Shown in pieces: positions 61,158 through 64,000 of a stretch of 64,000 nucleotides of DNA. The notes under the pieces were generated by a model that worked only from the letters and a program-made list of their open reading frames with translations, made no database searches and had not been told where the DNA came from. Source of the stretch: Bolinopsis microptera (lineage: Eukaryota > Ctenophora > Tentaculata > Lobata > Bolinopsidae); contig NC_087083.1 in NCBI RefSeq assembly GCF_026151205.1, forward strand, positions 14,258,944 through 14,322,943, given 5' to 3'. Position 1 is the first letter of the stretch. The number at the start of each line of letters is the position of its first letter. Position numbers and translations under genes: made by a program.

Positions 61158-64000
61158 ATGGCAGGGTCTGCTTTAAGACGGTTAATGACGGAGTACAGGG
61201 AGCTGTTCCACAATGCGCCTCACGGTGTGGTAGCTGGACCTGCTGCAGAGGACAACTTCTTCGAGTGGGATGTTCTCATCCAGGTTAGCTGTTAGTATGA
61301 TGACGTCATATAATCACTTGGCTACGTCACGTGATAGTTTGATGACGTCACGTTTTAGTGTTATGGAAGGAATAACCTCCCTTTTTATGGTTGTTTCAAA
61401 GCCCTCAAGTTGATTTAAACTGACGCCCCACAGGGACCGGAGGGCTCGCCGTACGAGTTTGGAGTATTTCCAGCTAGACTCAGCTTCCCCACTGATTACC
61501 CCCTCAGCCCGCCAAAAATGAGGTAAACAATCTTATTGCTCCTTACTCAGACTTACTCAGATCATTTTATCTGGACTTCTGTTAATTTAATTTCTTGACT
61601 AGCTGCCAACTCTGATATCTTCCTCCATGACGTCCAATTGTCCGGCAGGTTCTCGGTGCCACTATTCCACCCTAACGTGTACAATTGTCCGGCAGGTTCT
61701 CAGTGCCACTATTCCACCCTAACGTGTACAATTGTCCGGCAGGTTCTCGGTGCCACTATTCCACCCTAACGTGTACAATTGTCCGGCAGGTTCTCAGTGC
61801 CACTATTCCACCCTAACGTGTACAATTGTCCGGCAGGTTCTCAGTGCCACTATTCCACCCTAACGTGTACAATTGTCCGGCAGGTTCTCAGTGCCACTAT
61901 TCCACCCTAACGTGTACAATTGTCCGGCAGGTTCTCAGTGCCACTATTCCACCCTAACGTGTACAATTGTCCGGCAGGTTCTCAGTGCCACTATTCCACC
62001 CTAACGTGTACAATTGTCCGGCAGGTTCTCAGTGCCACTATTCCACCCTAACCTGTACAATTGTCCGGCAGGTTCTCAGTGCCACTATTCCACCCTAACC
62101 TGTACAATTGTCCGGCAGGTTCTCAGTGCCACTATTCCACCCTAACGTGTACAATTGTCCGGCAGGTTCTCAGTGCCACTATTCCACCCTAACGTGTACT
62201 ATTGTTCGGCAGGTTCTCAGTGCCACTATTCCACCCTAACGTGTACAATTGTCCGGCAGGTTCTCAGTGCCACTATTCCACCCTAACGTGTACAATTGTC
62301 CGGCAGGTTCTCAGTGCCACTATTCCACCCTAACGTGTACTATTGTTCGGCAGGTTCTCAGTGCCACTATTCCACCCTAACGTGTACAATTGTCCGGCAG
62401 GTTCTCAGTGCCACTATTCCACCCTAACGTGTACAATTGTCCGGCAGGTTCTCAGTGCCACTATTCCACCCTAACGTGTACAATTGTCCGGCAGGTTCTC
62501 AGTGCCACTATTCCACCCTAACGTGTACAATTGTCCGGCAGGTTCTCAGTGCCACTATTCCACCCTAACGTGTACAATTGTCCGGCAGGTTCTCAGTGCC
62601 ACTATTCCACCCTAACGTGTACAATTGTCCGGCAGGTTCTCAGTGCCACTATTCCACCCTAACGTGTACTATTGTCCGGCAGGTTCTCAGTGCCACTATT
62701 CCACCCTAACGTGTACAATTGTCCGGCAGGTTCTCAGTGCCACTATTCCACCCTAACGTGTACAATTGTCCGGCAGGTTCTCAGTGCCACTATTCCACCC
62801 TAACGTGTACAATTGTCCGGCAGGTTCTCAGTGCCACTATTCCACCCTAACGTGTACAATTGTCCGGCAGGTTCTCAGTGCCACTATTCCACCCTAACGT
62901 GTACAATTGTCCGGCAGGTTCTCAGTGCCACTATTCCACCCTAACGTGTACAATTGTCCGGCAGGTTCTCAGTGCCACTATTCCACCCTAACGTGTACAA
63001 TTGTCCGGCAGGTTCTCAGTGCCACTATTCCACCCTAACGTGTACAATTGTCCGGCAGGTTCTCAGTGCCACTATTCCACCCTAACGTGTACAATTGTCC
63101 GGCAGGTTCTCAGTGCCACTATTCCACCCTAACGTGTACAATTGTCCGGCAGGTTCTCAGTGCCACTATTCCACCCTAACGTGTACAATTGTCCGGCAGG
63201 TTCTCAGTGCCACTATTCCACCCTAACGTGTACAATTGTCCGGCAGGTTCTCAGTGCCACTATTCCACCCTAACGTGTACAATTGTCCGGCAGGTTCTCA
63301 GTGCCACTATTCCACCCTAACGTGTACAATTGTCCGGCAGGTTCTCAGTGCCACTATTCCACCCTAACGTGTACAATTGTCCGGCAGGTTCTCAGTGCCA
63401 CTATTCCACCCTAACGTGTACAATTGTCCGGCAGGTTCTCAGTGCCACTATTCCACCCTAACGTGTACAATTGTCCGGCAGGTTCTCAGTGCCACTATTC
63501 CACCCTAACGTGTACAATTGTCCGGCAGGTTCTCAGTGCCACTATTCCACCCTAACGTGTACACTTGTCCGGCAGGTTCTCAGTGCCACTATTCCACCCT
63601 AACGTGTACAATTGTCCGGCAGGTTCTCAGTGCCACTATTCCACCCTAACGTGTACAATTGTCCGGCAGGTTCTCGGTGCCACTATTCCACCCTAACGTG
63701 TACAATTGTCCGGCAGGTTCTCAGTGCCACTATTCCACCCTAACGTGTACAATTGTCCGGCAGGTTCTCAGTGCCACTATTCCACCCTAACGTGTACAAT
63801 TGTCCGGCAGGTTCTCAGTGCCACTATTCCACCCTAACGTGTACAATTGTCCGGCAGGTTCTCAGTGCCACTATTCCACCCTAACGTGTACAATTGTCCG
63901 GCAGGTTCTCAGTGCCACTATTCCACCCTAACGTGTACAATTGTCCGGCAGGTTCTCAGTGCCACTATTCCACCCTAACGTGTACAATTGTCCGGCAGGT
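61158..64000 (+). CDS. UBE2G2: Ubiquitin-conjugating enzyme E2 G2, 5' part (continues beyond window)
   Basis: E2 enzyme of ER-associated degradation. Exon 1 (61158-61283) codes [20 protein letters not shown], then [20 protein letters not shown] and Q. Exon 2 (61434-61522) codes [20 protein letters not shown] and [10 protein letters not shown]. Both align without gaps to vertebrate UBE2G2. Exon 3 starts [12 protein letters not shown], but in this window it occurs only as the front part, repeated about 50 times. The active-site Cys segment (expected just after HPNVY) lies right of 64000. The start is supported by the conserved MAGxALxRLMxEY beginning. Confidence 0.92.
61636..64000 (+). repeat. 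47-bp minisatellite carrying about 50 copies of a UBE2G2 acceptor and exon start
   Basis: The 47-bp unit is GTTCTCAGTGCCACTATTCC, then ACCCTAACGTGTACAATTGT and CCGGCAG. It contains the acceptor (TTGTCCGGCAG) and about 34 bases of exon coding [11 protein letters not shown]. Copies are nearly identical (TCGGTG or TCAGTG; a few ACCTGT, TGTTCGG). Since 47 is not a multiple of three, reading through consecutive copies shifts frame and meets a stop. The array continues past the window edge. Confidence 0.97.

Overview
This is an animal nuclear genome window, not a prokaryotic one. It holds multi-exon genes with GT-AG introns, non-LTR retrotransposons, a tRNA-derived SINE, TTAGGG-type telomeric repeats and very large amounts of tandem repeat. 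The genes (PARP1, TRIP13/PCH2, TXNL1, UBE2G2, an adhesion-GPCR-like receptor with many ephrin-receptor-like Cys repeats) fit a metazoan. A cnidarian or other early-branching or invertebrate lineage is my guess, but the species cannot be read from the window.

Left third (about 1-23,000, minus strand): one large gene running right to left. A 513-bp exon of unknown fold (22417-22929) comes first. It is followed by at least 29 almost identical 144-bp exons plus four 54-bp mini-exons coding CxxC-type ephrin/GCC2-GCC3-like repeats, then a hormone-receptor-like stalk, then GAIN-like exons (6386-6716, 3950-4077, 2815-2997, 2425-2532). The receptor's membrane part would lie left of the window. Its introns contain a 1.9-kb foldback element, a 5'-truncated LINE with RNase H, a 1.1-kb TIR element, a SINE, a MITE and three big minisatellites.

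Middle (about 24,300-28,300): a CR1-like LINE. Its ORF1 fuses an AlkB-like 2OG-Fe(II) oxygenase to an SGNH esterase. Its ORF2 is internally deleted, joining endonuclease to the tail of the reverse transcriptase.

Right half (32,465-64,000, plus strand): four genes in one direction, only 0.7-1.3 kb apart: PARP1 (from just before the BRCT domain to the stop, 15 exons), TRIP13 (9 exons, complete), TXNL1 (9 exons, complete) and the 5' part of UBE2G2. Every exon was checked by reading frame and phase. A single-exon carbohydrate sulfotransferase gene lies in antisense orientation inside a PARP1 intron.

Main unusual signal: at least twelve of the tandem repeats are not simply intronic. Their repeat units cross an exon-intron boundary, so each copy carries a duplicate splice donor or acceptor with a piece of exon. 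Examples are about 80 copies of a PARP1 donor, about 33 CAG|GTATAA junctions in another PARP1 intron, about 37 copies of an acceptor in front of the first visible PARP1 exon, and 50 acceptor copies in UBE2G2. Many unit junctions read AG|GT, the form of a recursive-splicing ratchet point and of the AGGT-duplication model of intron birth. Other notable items are a head-to-head (TTAGGG)n/(CCCTAA)n array in a TRIP13 intron, intronic arrays of CRE-like and E-box-like palindromes, and an apparent absence of PARP1 zinc-finger exons. The long open frames seen inside the tandem arrays are by-products of repeat units whose length is a multiple of three, or of stop-free units, and are not genes.
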